Part shown: one piece after another, positions 18,068-26,887 of the stretch | How the letters are laid out: every line of letters starts with the position of its first letter | How positions within the stretch are numbered: position 1 is the first letter of the stretch | Source: an uncultured Clostridia bacterium | GTDB taxonomy: Bacteria > Bacillota > Clostridia > Oscillospirales > Acutalibacteraceae | Direction of reading: 5' to 3' | Length of the DNA: 64,000 bases | Assembly: GCA_947166625.1 (NCBI GenBank) | Contig: CAMVEX010000002.1 | Location: 62,001 to 126,000, forward strand | Notes under the pieces: model-generated | The model's database searches: none | Seen by the model: only the letters and a program-made list of their open reading frames with translations | What the model was told of the DNA's origin: nothing | Program-made: the position numbers and the translations under genes

Positions 18068-19159
18068 ATGAAAAACACATTCGGAAACAGCGTTTCGCTG
18101 ACAATTTTCGGCGAGAGCCACGGCGAATTTATAGGCGCGGTCATCGACGGTCTCGCGCCCGGGATCACGGTAGATGAAAATTTCATCTCTTCACAGCTCG
18201 CTTTGAGGCGCCCCTACGGAAAAACGGGAACAAAGAGAATCGAAGCGGACGCTTTCAAAACGGTCAGCGGAGTTTTTCAGGGCAAAACCACCGGCACTCC
18301 CGTCTGCATACTCATACCAAATGAAAATACCAGAAGCTCGGATTATTCGCTCAGCGCTTATATCCCGAGACCGGGTCACGCGGATTTTACCGCGAATAAA
18401 AAATATCACGGCTTTGAGGATTACAGAGGCGGAGGGCATTTCAGCGGCCGCATCACAGCCGCTCTCACAGCCGCGGGTGCAATAGCGATATCGGCTCTGC
18501 GCAATAAAGGGATCCTCATAGGCACCCATATAGCGAGATGCGCAAAAATCAACGACAGAAAATTCAAAAATCTTGAAGAGGATATAGCCCTCGTCAACTC
18601 TCTGCGCTTTGCCGCTCTTGATGAAGACAAAGGCAAAAAAATGCAGGATGCGATAAAGCAGGCGGCGAAGGAGGGCGACAGCGTAGGCGGAATCCTCGAA
18701 ACCGCCGTCACCGGTCTGCCGGCAGGGCTCGGCGAGCCGTGGTTTGATTCGGTGGAAAGTCTGCTTTCTCACGCGCTGTTTTCTATCCCTGCCGTCAAAG
18801 GGATACAGTTTTCAAACGCCTTTTCCAAGATCGACCTGCCCGGCAGCAAATACAACGACCCGTTCATTCTGAATTCGGGCAGAGTAGAAACGGCGACCAA
18901 TAATAACGCAGGGATCAACGGCGGGATCACAAACGGTATGCCCATCATCTTTGAATGCGCGGTCAAACCGACTCCTTCGATTTTCAGAGAGCAAAAATCC
19001 GTTGACCTCATGCAGATGAAAGAAACGGAGCTTAAAATCGAGGGCAGGCATGACCCCGCCGTCATTCACAGAGCGAGGGTAGTCGTTGACAGCGTGACCG
19101 CGCTTGTGATCTGCGATCTGCTGGCTCAGCGCTTCGGCACTGATTATCTGGGTGAATAA
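18068..19159 (+). CDS. aroC: Chorismate synthase
   Basis: A 363-residue FMN-dependent lyase producing chorismate from EPSP. The N-terminus FGESHGEFIGAVIDGLAPG carries the first conserved His; HADFTANKKYHGFEDYRGGGHFSGR and NNNAGINGGITNGMPI are signature segments. It starts 3 nt after aroB. All eight enzymes of the operon are close-packed on the same strand. Confidence 0.97.
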   Translation: MKNTFGNSVSLTIFGESHGEFIGAVIDGLAPGITVDENFISSQLALRRPYGKTGTKRIEADAFKTVSGVFQGKTTGTPVCILIPNENTRSSDYSLSAYIPRPGHADFTANKKYHGFEDYRGGGHFSGRITAALTAAGAIAISALRNKGILIGTHIARCAKINDRKFKNLEEDIALVNSLRFAALDEDKGKKMQDAIKQAAKEGDSVGGILETAVTGLPAGLGEPWFDSVESLLSHALFSIPAVKGIQFSNAFSKIDLPGSKYNDPFILNSGRVETATNNNAGINGGITNGMPIIFECAVKPTPSIFREQKSVDLMQMKETELKIEGRHDPAVIHRARVVVDSVTALVICDLLAQRFGTDYLGE

Positions 19160-19160
19160 A

Positions 19161-20369
19161 ATGAGAGCTGAAATATTCCCTTCAAAAGCAAGCGGAGAAA
19201 TTACCGCTCCCCCTTCAAAAAGCGCGGCTCACAGGGCGATAATCTGCGCCTGCCTCGCCGACGGAGAGAGCAAAATCTCCAATATAGAATATTCGCAGGA
19301 TATACTCGCGACGGTTGACTGCATGAGAGCTCTCGGAGCCGAAATCAATGCGAATGACGATTCTTTAACGGTAAAAGGGCCTGTTTCAAAGCGCAAATGC
19401 GCCGTTCTCGGCTGCAGAGAAAGCGGAAGCACGCTCAGGTTTATCATACCGCTCGCCTCACTGATATGCGAAGAATGTTTGTTCGCTCTCTCCGGCAGGC
19501 TTGCCGACAGGCCGCTCGGAGTTTATGAGAAGCTGTTTGCGGAAAACGGGATCTCAATGGAAAGAAATGCCGACGGGCTTAAAATCAGAGGCAGTCTCAA
19601 GCCCGGCATCTTCACTGTTGACGGCGGCGTGAGCAGCCAGTTCATAAGCGGTTTGCTCTTCGCGCTCCCTCTGCTCGGAGGCGGCAGCGAAATAAGGATT
19701 ATTCCTCCGATCGAGAGCAGACCTTATATTGATATGACTTTATCCGCTCTCAAAAGATTCGGCGTCGCAGTTCAATTCAGCGATAAAAACATAATCAGAG
19801 TAAAGGGCGATTCACGATACCGCCCCTGCGATATAAGCATAGAGGGAGACTGGTCCAATGCCGCTTTTTTTGAGGCTTTGAATTTTTCGGGCGGCAGCGT
19901 AAAGATAAACGGGCTTGACCCCGAAAGCGCTCAGGGCGACAGAATATGCACGGAGCTTTTCAGAAAACTCAAAGGGGAAAACAGCGAAATAGATCTCTCC
20001 GACTGCCCCGATCTCGGCCCGGTGATGATGGCATGCGCATATCTGAACGGCGCCGTTTTTACGGGCGTTTCACGGCTTCGCCTCAAAGAGAGCGACAGAT
20101 GCGGGGCAATGGCTCTCGAGCTCTCAAAATTCGGGATAAAAACGCAGCAGACCGAAAACACCTTTACCGTTTACAAAAGCCGGCTTCAAAAACCGGCGCA
20201 GCCCCTTGATTCGCATAACGATCACAGGATCGCGATGGCGATGTCGGTCCTCTGCGCTCAGACGGGCGGCGTGATCGAAGGGGTGCAGGCGGTAGGCAAA
20301 AGCTTCCCCTCATTCTTTGATAAACTCAAATCAACAGGAATAAAGGTAATATTAAATGAAACTTCTTAA
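19161..20369 (+). CDS. aroA: EPSP synthase (3-phosphoshikimate 1-carboxyvinyltransferase)
   Basis: A 402-residue EPSP synthase joining PEP to shikimate-3-phosphate. PPSKSAAHRAII gives the Lys-Ser phosphate site; CRESGSTLRFIIPLA and LKESDRCGAMALELSKFG are the other conserved blocks, with SHNDHRIAMAMSVL near the end. ATG 19161 is chosen over a GTG at 19152 that lies within aroC. The segment 90-LGCRESGSTLRF contains Glu where the usual motif is GNAGT-like, as in class II-type enzymes. The end overlaps tyrA by 14 nt. Confidence 0.95.
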   Translation: MRAEIFPSKASGEITAPPSKSAAHRAIICACLADGESKISNIEYSQDILATVDCMRALGAEINANDDSLTVKGPVSKRKCAVLGCRESGSTLRFIIPLASLICEECLFALSGRLADRPLGVYEKLFAENGISMERNADGLKIRGSLKPGIFTVDGGVSSQFISGLLFALPLLGGGSEIRIIPPIESRPYIDMTLSALKRFGVAVQFSDKNIIRVKGDSRYRPCDISIEGDWSNAAFFEALNFSGGSVKINGLDPESAQGDRICTELFRKLKGENSEIDLSDCPDLGPVMMACAYLNGAVFTGVSRLRLKESDRCGAMALELSKFGIKTQQTENTFTVYKSRLQKPAQPLDSHNDHRIAMAMSVLCAQTGGVIEGVQAVGKSFPSFFDKLKSTGIKVILNETS

Positions 20370-21213
20370 TACGCAAAACATAATGATAGTGGGTCTCGGC
20401 CTTATGGGCGGCAGCTATGCGAAGGCTCTCAAGCGCCTGGATTTTCACATCTGCGCCATTGACACAAACAGCGATTCCATAGATTTCGCGCTTGAAAACG
20501 GAATAATAGACGAGGGCTTCACCTCCCCCGATCCCGACGCTCTCGGCAAAGCCGATATATTGATCTTCGGCCTTTACCCGAATGTTTTCAAACAATGGAT
20601 AGCGGATAATCAGAAATATTTCAAAAGCGGCGCGATCATCACCGATGTCACGGGCGTGAAGCAATGCATAGTGTATGATATTCAGAGCATCCTGCGCGAT
20701 GACGTTGAATTTATCGCCGCTCACCCGATGGCGGGCAGAGAGGTTTACGGAGTGCGCAACAGTACGGAAAAAATGTTCAGAGACGCAAACTTCCTCGTTG
20801 TACCCACCGAAAAAAACACTCCCGGCGCCGTTGAATGGTGCAAGGAACTCGGCAGGCTGCTCGGTTTCATAAATGTGACCGTTCTTTCGCCGGAGGAGCA
20901 CGATAAGATGATAGGCTTCGTCTCGCAGCTTACCCACTGCATCGCGGTAGCGCTCATGACCTGCTCCGACAACACTCACCTCGCCGATTACACTGCCGAT
21001 TCATTCAGAGATCTTACGAGGATAGCGAATATCAACGACAATATGTGGAGCGAACTGTTTTTGCTCAATAAAGAAGCTCTGCTGAGCGATATTGACAGAT
21101 TCATGGCGGAAATGCAGACTCTTCGCGATTTGCTTGAAAGCGATGACCGCGAGGGACTGAGAGCCAAAATGCGCCTTTCCACAGAGAGAAGAGCTGCATT
21201 CAATAAGAAATAA
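20356..21213 (+). CDS. tyrA: Prephenate dehydrogenase
   Basis: A 285-residue NAD(P)-dependent enzyme making 4-hydroxyphenylpyruvate from prephenate, the tyrosine branch. The N-terminal Rossmann motif is VGLGLMGGSYAKAL; the catalytic His lies in FIAAHPMAGREVYG, and LSPEEHDKMIGFVSQLTH follows. There is no fused chorismate mutase or ACT domain, so this branch has no obvious allosteric domain. It overlaps aroA by 14 nt. Confidence 0.94.
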   Translation: MKLLNTQNIMIVGLGLMGGSYAKALKRLDFHICAIDTNSDSIDFALENGIIDEGFTSPDPDALGKADILIFGLYPNVFKQWIADNQKYFKSGAIITDVTGVKQCIVYDIQSILRDDVEFIAAHPMAGREVYGVRNSTEKMFRDANFLVVPTEKNTPGAVEWCKELGRLLGFINVTVLSPEEHDKMIGFVSQLTHCIAVALMTCSDNTHLADYTADSFRDLTRIANINDNMWSELFLLNKEALLSDIDRFMAEMQTLRDLLESDDREGLRAKMRLSTERRAAFNKK

Positions 21214-21240
21214 AAATCCTATAAGGAGAGTGAAAATAAT

Positions 21241-22266
21241 ATGAATATGGATTTTGAAAAAAAGCTTCCGATACCTATGGAAGTAAAAGAGATGTATCCC
21301 GTTTCCGTGCAGGTCCAGCACACATTTGAGGAGAAATGCGCAAAGCTCAAAAGTATTTTTTCGGGCAATGACAACAGATTTCTGCTTATCATAGGCCCCT
21401 GCTCGGCAGACAGGGAAGACAGCGTGATGGACTATATTTCAAGGCTTGTTCCCGTTCAGGAAAAGGTCAAAGATAAAATTATGATAGTCCCGAGAATTTA
21501 CACAAACAAGCCCCGCACCACCGGCTCGGGCTACAAGGGTATGCTTCATCAGCCCGATCCTAACGCAAGGCCTAATCTCTTTGAGGGTATCATCGCCATC
21601 AGAGAGCTTCATATGAGGGCTGTCAGAGAAACGGGCTTCGTCTGCGCCGACGAAATGCTTTACCCCGGCAATTACAAATATCTCGATGATATTCTCGGAT
21701 ATGTCGCCATAGGCGCGAGGAGCGTTGAAAATCAGGAGCACCGCCTTACCGCAAGCGGTATCGATGTGCCCGTGGGTATGAAAAACCCGACCAGCGGAGA
21801 TATAGATGTGATGATTAACGCGATAACCGCCGCTCAGGGCTCTCATCATTTCATTTACCGCGGCTGGCAGGCGAAATCCGCAGGCAACCCGTACGCTCAC
21901 GCGATTCTCAGGGGATATGTGAATAAGCACGGCAATTCTCTGCCCAATTATCATTATGAGGATCTCAAATTCGTAAACGAAAAATATCTCGCCTCCGGGC
22001 TCAACAATCCCGCGGTCATCGTTGACTGCAACCACGCGAATTCCGGCAAGCAGTATATCGAGCAGATAAGGATTGCGAAAGAGATAGCCGGAAGCAGAGC
22101 ATACGATCCCGATATCAAAAAGCTCGTAAAAGGCCTGATGATAGAGAGCTATATCGAGGACGGATGCCAGAAGGGCAGCGGCGAATACGGGAAATCAATA
22201 ACCGACCCCTGCCTCGGCTGGGAAAAGACCGAAAAGCTTATCTGCGAGCTCGCGGATATACTCTGA
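21241..22266 (+). CDS. 3-deoxy-7-phosphoheptulonate (DAHP) synthase, AroF/G type
   Basis: A 341-residue class I-alpha DAHP synthase condensing PEP and erythrose-4-phosphate, the entry to the shikimate pathway. Motifs include LLIIGPCSADRED, PRIYTNKPRTTGSGYKG, GARSVENQEHR, GMKNPTSG and VIVDCNHANSGK, with the metal-binding Cys and His. It resembles the feedback-controlled E. coli AroF/G/H family; which amino acid inhibits it cannot be read. AAGGAG lies 12 nt upstream of the ATG. Symbol not assigned because aroF, aroG and aroH cannot be told apart. Confidence 0.95.
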   Translation: MNMDFEKKLPIPMEVKEMYPVSVQVQHTFEEKCAKLKSIFSGNDNRFLLIIGPCSADREDSVMDYISRLVPVQEKVKDKIMIVPRIYTNKPRTTGSGYKGMLHQPDPNARPNLFEGIIAIRELHMRAVRETGFVCADEMLYPGNYKYLDDILGYVAIGARSVENQEHRLTASGIDVPVGMKNPTSGDIDVMINAITAAQGSHHFIYRGWQAKSAGNPYAHAILRGYVNKHGNSLPNYHYEDLKFVNEKYLASGLNNPAVIVDCNHANSGKQYIEQIRIAKEIAGSRAYDPDIKKLVKGLMIESYIEDGCQKGSGEYGKSITDPCLGWEKTEKLICELADIL

Positions 22267-22280
22267 TAAGAGGTCGGATC

Positions 22281-23504
22281 ATGTACGGTTTACTCGGAAG
22301 GAAACTTTCACATTCGCTCTCTCCGCAGATCCATTCATATTTCGGCAGTTACGGCTATGAACTTTTTTGCCGCGAGAGCGAAGAACTCGATTCATTTTTT
22401 GAGGATGAGTCGATCGACGCATTCAATGTCACGATCCCATATAAAATCGAGGCCTTTGAGAGATGCGATATCCTCAGCGATACCGCGAAAGAGATCGTCA
22501 GCGTAAATACCGTTGTCCGCAAAGGCGGCATGCTTTACGGCTACAACACCGACCTTTTCGGTTTTGAATACATGGTAAAAAGGGCGGGCGCCGAATTCGC
22601 CGGCAAAAAGGTGCTTGTGCTCGGAAGCGGCGGAGCAAGCAAGACCGCGGTCGCCTCTTCAAAGAGGCTCGGAGCGCGCGAGGTGATTGTGATCAGCCGT
22701 AGCGGCGAGAATAATTATGAGAATATTTATGATAACGAAGATGCGCAGATCATAGTAAATACAACGCCCGTGGGGATGTTTCCCGAAAACGGTGTCTCAC
22801 CCGTCAGCCTTAAAAAATTCAAACATATTGAATTTGTCGCGGATTTGATATATAATCCCTGTATGACAGCTCTGCTTATCGAGGCAGGCGAGCTCGGGAT
22901 CCCATATACAAACGGTATGCCGATGCTTGTGGCTCAGGGCTTTTTATCCTCGGAGCTGTTTTTTGATAAAAAATATGATGACGGTATAATCGAAAATGCC
23001 TTGACCGATATTCTTCACAGGATGAAAAATATCGTCCTTATCGGTATGCCCGGCAGCGGCAAGACCACCGCGGGCAAAAAACTCGCGGCTCTTACGGGAA
23101 AAGACTTTACCGATACCGACGAAATCATCGTTGAATCCGAAGGCAGATCCATTCCGGATATTTTTGAGCAAAGCGGCGAGGAATATTTCAGAAACGCCGA
23201 GACCGCCGCTGTATCCGAATGCGGCAAGAGGCTCGGTATCATCATAGCCACCGGCGGCGGCGCAGTTATGCGCAAAAAAAACAGAGACGCTCTCAGGCAA
23301 AACGGGCTCGTGATCTATCTCAGGCGCGGCCTTGACGAGCTTTCGCGGGAGGGCAGACCTCTCAGCTCGGGCGACGGCGCTCTGAGCAGGATTTTTGAAG
23401 AACGCAGAGCCGTATATGAAGGCTTTGCCGATTATATCATTGATGTTGACCGTGATCCCGAGGTCACGGCGGAAAGGTTGTTAAAATGCGTATCCTTGTA
23501 TTAA
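22281..23504 (+). CDS. Shikimate dehydrogenase - shikimate kinase fusion
   Basis: A 407-residue fusion. Residues 1-about 245 are AroE: GLLGRKLSHSLSPQIH, NVTIPYKIEAF (Lys55), NTDLFGF (Asp91) and the NADP loop LVLGSGGASKTAV. Residues about 248-407 are AroK: Walker A GMPGSGKTT at 255-263, DTDEIIVESEG, IIATGGGAV and LRRGLDELSREGRPL. It performs steps four and five of the pathway. ATG 22281 has GAGGT upstream; a longer frame starts inside the DAHP synthase gene and lacks support. It overlaps aroQ by 19 nt. Confidence 0.95.
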   Translation: MYGLLGRKLSHSLSPQIHSYFGSYGYELFCRESEELDSFFEDESIDAFNVTIPYKIEAFERCDILSDTAKEIVSVNTVVRKGGMLYGYNTDLFGFEYMVKRAGAEFAGKKVLVLGSGGASKTAVASSKRLGAREVIVISRSGENNYENIYDNEDAQIIVNTTPVGMFPENGVSPVSLKKFKHIEFVADLIYNPCMTALLIEAGELGIPYTNGMPMLVAQGFLSSELFFDKKYDDGIIENALTDILHRMKNIVLIGMPGSGKTTAGKKLAALTGKDFTDTDEIIVESEGRSIPDIFEQSGEEYFRNAETAAVSECGKRLGIIIATGGGAVMRKKNRDALRQNGLVIYLRRGLDELSREGRPLSSGDGALSRIFEERRAVYEGFADYIIDVDRDPEVTAERLLKCVSLY

Positions 23505-23995
23505 ACGGTCCGAATATGAATCTGCTGGGCATAAGAGAAAAAGACATCTACGGCGAAAGCTCATACCGCGAGCTTTGCAGGATGATCGAGCGCAAGGCTG
23601 ATGAGCTCAATGTTTATGTTGATATGTATCAGTCAAATCACGAGGGCGATCTTGTTGACAAAATTCAGGAAACCTACAAAGGCACCGACGGAATCATCAT
23701 CAACCCCGCCGCCTATACCCATACCAGCATCGCAATTCTCGACGCTCTTAAAACGGTTAAAAAGCCGACGGTAGAGGTGCATATCACCGATATCAGCGAG
23801 CGCGAGGATTTCCGCAAGCTCTCTTATGTGAGCATGTATGCGGAAAAGACCATCATGGGCAAGGGATTTGACGGCTATATCGAAGCTCTTGAATATCTTG
23901 TTGAAAAGCTCAGCGCTCAGGAGGCGGAGGAAGCCAAAAAGCGTGAAGAAGAGAGAGAAAAGGAAAGAGCCGCCAGAGAGGGCGAGCAGGCCTGA
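23486..23995 (+). CDS. aroQ: Type II 3-dehydroquinate dehydratase
   Basis: A 169-residue type II dehydroquinase. LNGPNMNLLGIREKDIYG (Arg and Tyr of the active-site lid), IINPAAYTHTS, and VEVHITDISEREDF are the family motifs. The C-terminal 25 residues are a Lys/Glu/Arg helix absent from typical members. The ATG lies inside aroK. It is the last gene of the aromatic operon, which therefore encodes every step from PEP and erythrose-4-phosphate to phenylpyruvate and hydroxyphenylpyruvate. Confidence 0.95.
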   Translation: MRILVLNGPNMNLLGIREKDIYGESSYRELCRMIERKADELNVYVDMYQSNHEGDLVDKIQETYKGTDGIIINPAAYTHTSIAILDALKTVKKPTVEVHITDISEREDFRKLSYVSMYAEKTIMGKGFDGYIEALEYLVEKLSAQEAEEAKKREEEREKERAAREGEQA

Positions 23996-24345
23996 GCCGA
24001 CGCGGACAAGACCTTTTTTAACTGTTTATCCCTTAAATTTTGCCTGCCATCGTGCGGGTGTTCATAAAAAAGTGATGCCTCAAAGAGCGATCTTTGCAAA
24101 TCCGGACAAATCTCATCTCTTTGAGGTAAAAAGCAGTTTTCCCGTGAAAAATAAGCCGCAGAACAAGGAAGGTTTGCGAAAGCATACTTTGTGTATGGAA
24201 AGCAAATCCGGCGATGTTCTGCGGTTTCAGTTTTCCGTGAAAACCATTACTGTTTTGCGAATGCCCGCCCTTCAGCGGGCTTTTTGCATATTTTATTTGT
24301 ATATTCCGAAATTTATGTTATAATTCCGTCAGAGGAATGATGTTT
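23996..24345 (+). other. Structured intergenic region after aroQ
   Basis: About 350 nt without a gene. It holds an inverted repeat CCTCAAAGAG/CTCTTTGAGG with arms ending at 24087 and starting at 24117; a long interrupted hairpin from CCGCAGAAC (24156-24164) to GTTCTGCGG (24216-24224) with inner arms CATAC/GTATG; and near-identical direct repeats CAGTTTTCCCGTGAAAA (24134-24150) and CAGTTTTCCGTGAAAA (24228-24243) on both sides of that hairpin. A terminator ends the region. Confidence 0.6.
24263..24285 (+). terminator. Terminator of the aromatic operon
   Basis: GCCCGC (24263-24268) and GCGGGC (24275-24280) with a 6-nt loop and TTTTT directly after. It is the only strong intrinsic terminator downstream of aroQ before the next gene. 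Confidence 0.88.
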
Positions 24346-25167
24346 ATGAATATAATCGAAATAAAAGATTTTGCGGCAAAAGAGCTTGACGCATACGCGC
24401 GGCTGAGCGAGCGGGAGCTGCTCAACAGAGATAAACCCGAAAACGGGCTGTTTGTCGCGGAGAGCCCCAAGGTTATCGCCAGAGCTCTTGACGCAGGGTA
24501 TGAGCCGGTCTCGCTCCTTTTAGAGAGAAAGCATATTGAGGGCGAAGCGAAGGATATAATCGAGCGCTGCCCGGGTATTCCGGTTTATACGGCGGAGTTT
24601 GATGTGCTCACCCGGATTACGGGATTCAAGCTGACGCGAGGTGCGCTTTGTCTGATGAAAAGGAAGCCGCTCGCCTGCGTAAAAGAGATCTGCAAAAGCG
24701 CCGACAGAATTGCGATCCTCGAGAGCGTGATGAATCCCACAAACTGCGGCGCGATAATACGCTCTGCCGCCGCTCTCGGATTTGACGCGGTGCTGCTCAC
24801 CGCGGAATGCTCCGACCCTCTTTATCGGAGGGCGGCAAGGGTGAGTATGGGCACGGTGTTTCAGATCCCGTGGGCCTTTATCCCGAGATCCGATTGGCAG
24901 AGAAACACCTTTGAATATCTTAAATCGGAGGGCTTTGCAACGGTTTCAACGGCTCTCGAAAAAGATTCCGTCAGGCTTGATGATAAAAAGCTGAATTCTG
25001 AGGAAAAGATCGCGGTGATCCTCGGCACAGAGGGCGAAGGGCTATCGCCCGAAACGATCTCTCTGAGCGATTATACGGTAATGATCCCTATGAAACACGG
25101 GGTGGATTCGCTCAATGTCGCCGCCGCTTCCGCCGTGACCTTCTGGCAGCTCGGCAAAAGATTTTGA
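24346..25167 (+). CDS. SpoU/TrmH-family RNA 2'-O-methyltransferase
   Basis: A 273-residue methyltransferase. An N-terminal RNA-binding-like part (LLNRDKPENGLFVAESPKVIARAL) precedes the knot domain with LESVMNPTNCGAIIRSAAALGFDAV, VILGTEGEGLS and GVDSLNVAAASAVTFWQ. It probably methylates rRNA or tRNA ribose; the target is unknown. Four in-frame ATGs are clustered at the start; 24346 is chosen because GAGGA lies 9 nt before it, while the first at 24337 is too close. It differs from RlmB at 505 in its N-terminal domain. Confidence 0.88.
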   Translation: MNIIEIKDFAAKELDAYARLSERELLNRDKPENGLFVAESPKVIARALDAGYEPVSLLLERKHIEGEAKDIIERCPGIPVYTAEFDVLTRITGFKLTRGALCLMKRKPLACVKEICKSADRIAILESVMNPTNCGAIIRSAAALGFDAVLLTAECSDPLYRRAARVSMGTVFQIPWAFIPRSDWQRNTFEYLKSEGFATVSTALEKDSVRLDDKKLNSEEKIAVILGTEGEGLSPETISLSDYTVMIPMKHGVDSLNVAAASAVTFWQLGKRF

Positions 25168-25268
25168 CGCGGCTATTGAAGAACGGGCGGCACGGTGATA
25201 AAATAAGGTTGATATAGATATTTCGGTGTAATTTCAAATTATAAATTCGGTAAAAAGGCTGTGAATCT

Positions 25269-26867
25269 ATGAAAATAATGTTTATCGGCGCAAATCACGA
25301 GGTAACGGGCTCCTGCACTCTCATAGAGGCGTGCGGCAAAAAAATACTTGTTGACTGCGGTATGGAGCAGGGTCCCGATATATATGAGAACTGCGAGCTC
25401 CCTGCCGCGCCCGGCGAAATAGATGCGATATGCCTCACTCACGCGCATATCGACCATTCGGGCAAGATACCCAATATGGTCGCGAACGGATTTTCGGGTA
25501 AGATACACATGACCGAAGCTACCGGCAAGCTCTGCTCGATAATGCTCCGCGACTCCGCCCATATACAGGAATTCGAGGCTCAGTGGCGTAACCGCAAGGC
25601 AAAGCGGAGCGGTGAGGATGAATATTCCCCTCTCTATACTTCGCAGGATGTGGATAAAACAATAAGGCAGTTTGCCACTCACGGATATGAGGATACGGTA
25701 AGGCTTTTTGACGGAATAGAGATAAGCTTTTATGACGCGGGCCATCTGCTCGGCTCATCAAATATTCTTTTCAGGATCACCGAAGGCGGCGTTACAAAGA
25801 CCATCCTCTTTTCGGGAGATGTCGGAAATCTTAACAGACCTCTCATAAAAAATCCTCAGACTCCGCCGAAATCGGATTACGCCGTATGCGAATCCACATA
25901 CGGTGACAGAGTCCACGGCAAAGCTCCGGACTATGTAGGTCAGCTCGCAAAGGTCATAAACGAAACTCTGACTCAGGGAGGAAATCTCGTTATACCCGCC
26001 TTCGCGGTCGGCAGGACTCAGGAGCTGCTTTATCTGATAAGGGTGATAAAAGAGAATAATCTCTGCCCCGATTGCGGGAATTTCCCCGTTTATATGGATT
26101 CGCCTCTCGCTATAGAGGCCACAAATATATATTCGTCGGAGGTTGCGGAATATTTTGACGATGAAACGGTGAGGCTGATTGAATCGGGTATCAATCCGAT
26201 CTCGTTCCCGAATCTCAGGCTTGCAGTTTCAAGCGAAGAATCCACCGCAATAAACAGTAACCCGGAGCCGAAGGTCATCATTTCTGCCTCCGGTATGTGC
26301 GAAGCGGGCAGGATCAGACACCACCTCAAGCATAATCTCTGGCGCAAGGAGAGCGCTGTATTATTCGTCGGTTTCCAATGCGAAGGCACTCTCGGCAGGC
26401 GTCTGGTTGACGGCGCGGCAATGGTCAAGCTCTTCGGCGACAATATCACCGTCAGGGCAAAAATCTACAATATGAACGGATTTTCGGGCCATGCTGACAG
26501 AAATATGCTGCTTGACTGGCTGAGGCAGGTCGGCGCCGGGCAGATATTCATAAATCACGGCGAAGATTCGGTTTCGACCGAATTCGCCTCGGTCTGCGAA
26601 AAAGAGCTCTCCGTCCCCTGCTGTGTCCCCTACAGCGGAGATGTTTACGATCTTATTACCGGAGAATGCATCGAGAAGGCAAGGATTACACGCGCCGCGG
26701 GCAAAAAGGAATTCGCGACAAAGCGTGCTAAGGATGTGTTTGACAGGCTTATTTCGGCGGCGGCAAGGCTTCGCAGAGTGGCCGAATCCCTCAAGGGCAG
26801 TTCAAATAAGGAGATTGCTCAGTTTACTGATAAGATCAACAATCTCTGTGACAAATACGAAAAATAA
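25269..26867 (+). CDS. MBL-fold beta-CASP RNA metallo-hydrolase
   Basis: A 532-residue cytoplasmic enzyme with an N-terminal metallo-beta-lactamase domain (THAHIDHSG, about residues 58-66; GHLLGSSN; FSGDVGNL) and an inserted beta-CASP domain (NLVIPAFAVGRTQELLYLI, MDSPLAIEAT, ISASGMCEAGRIRHHL), then the terminal motif FSGHADRN and NHGED. This order matches the CPSF73/YSH1-like exonuclease or endonuclease group. Residues about 470-532 add a charged helical tail. RNA target not evident. It is followed 20 nt later by the putative acyltransferase gene. Confidence 0.92.
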   Translation: MKIMFIGANHEVTGSCTLIEACGKKILVDCGMEQGPDIYENCELPAAPGEIDAICLTHAHIDHSGKIPNMVANGFSGKIHMTEATGKLCSIMLRDSAHIQEFEAQWRNRKAKRSGEDEYSPLYTSQDVDKTIRQFATHGYEDTVRLFDGIEISFYDAGHLLGSSNILFRITEGGVTKTILFSGDVGNLNRPLIKNPQTPPKSDYAVCESTYGDRVHGKAPDYVGQLAKVINETLTQGGNLVIPAFAVGRTQELLYLIRVIKENNLCPDCGNFPVYMDSPLAIEATNIYSSEVAEYFDDETVRLIESGINPISFPNLRLAVSSEESTAINSNPEPKVIISASGMCEAGRIRHHLKHNLWRKESAVLFVGFQCEGTLGRRLVDGAAMVKLFGDNITVRAKIYNMNGFSGHADRNMLLDWLRQVGAGQIFINHGEDSVSTEFASVCEKELSVPCCVPYSGDVYDLITGECIEKARITRAAGKKEFATKRAKDVFDRLISAAARLRRVAESLKGSSNKEIAQFTDKINNLCDKYEK

Positions 26868-26887
26868 TCAGGACAGGCGGTACGTCA

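Noticed and set aside
22164-22280. N-terminal extension of the AroE-AroK fusion
   Set aside because: It lies inside the DAHP synthase gene, is Arg-rich and unlike AroE starts.
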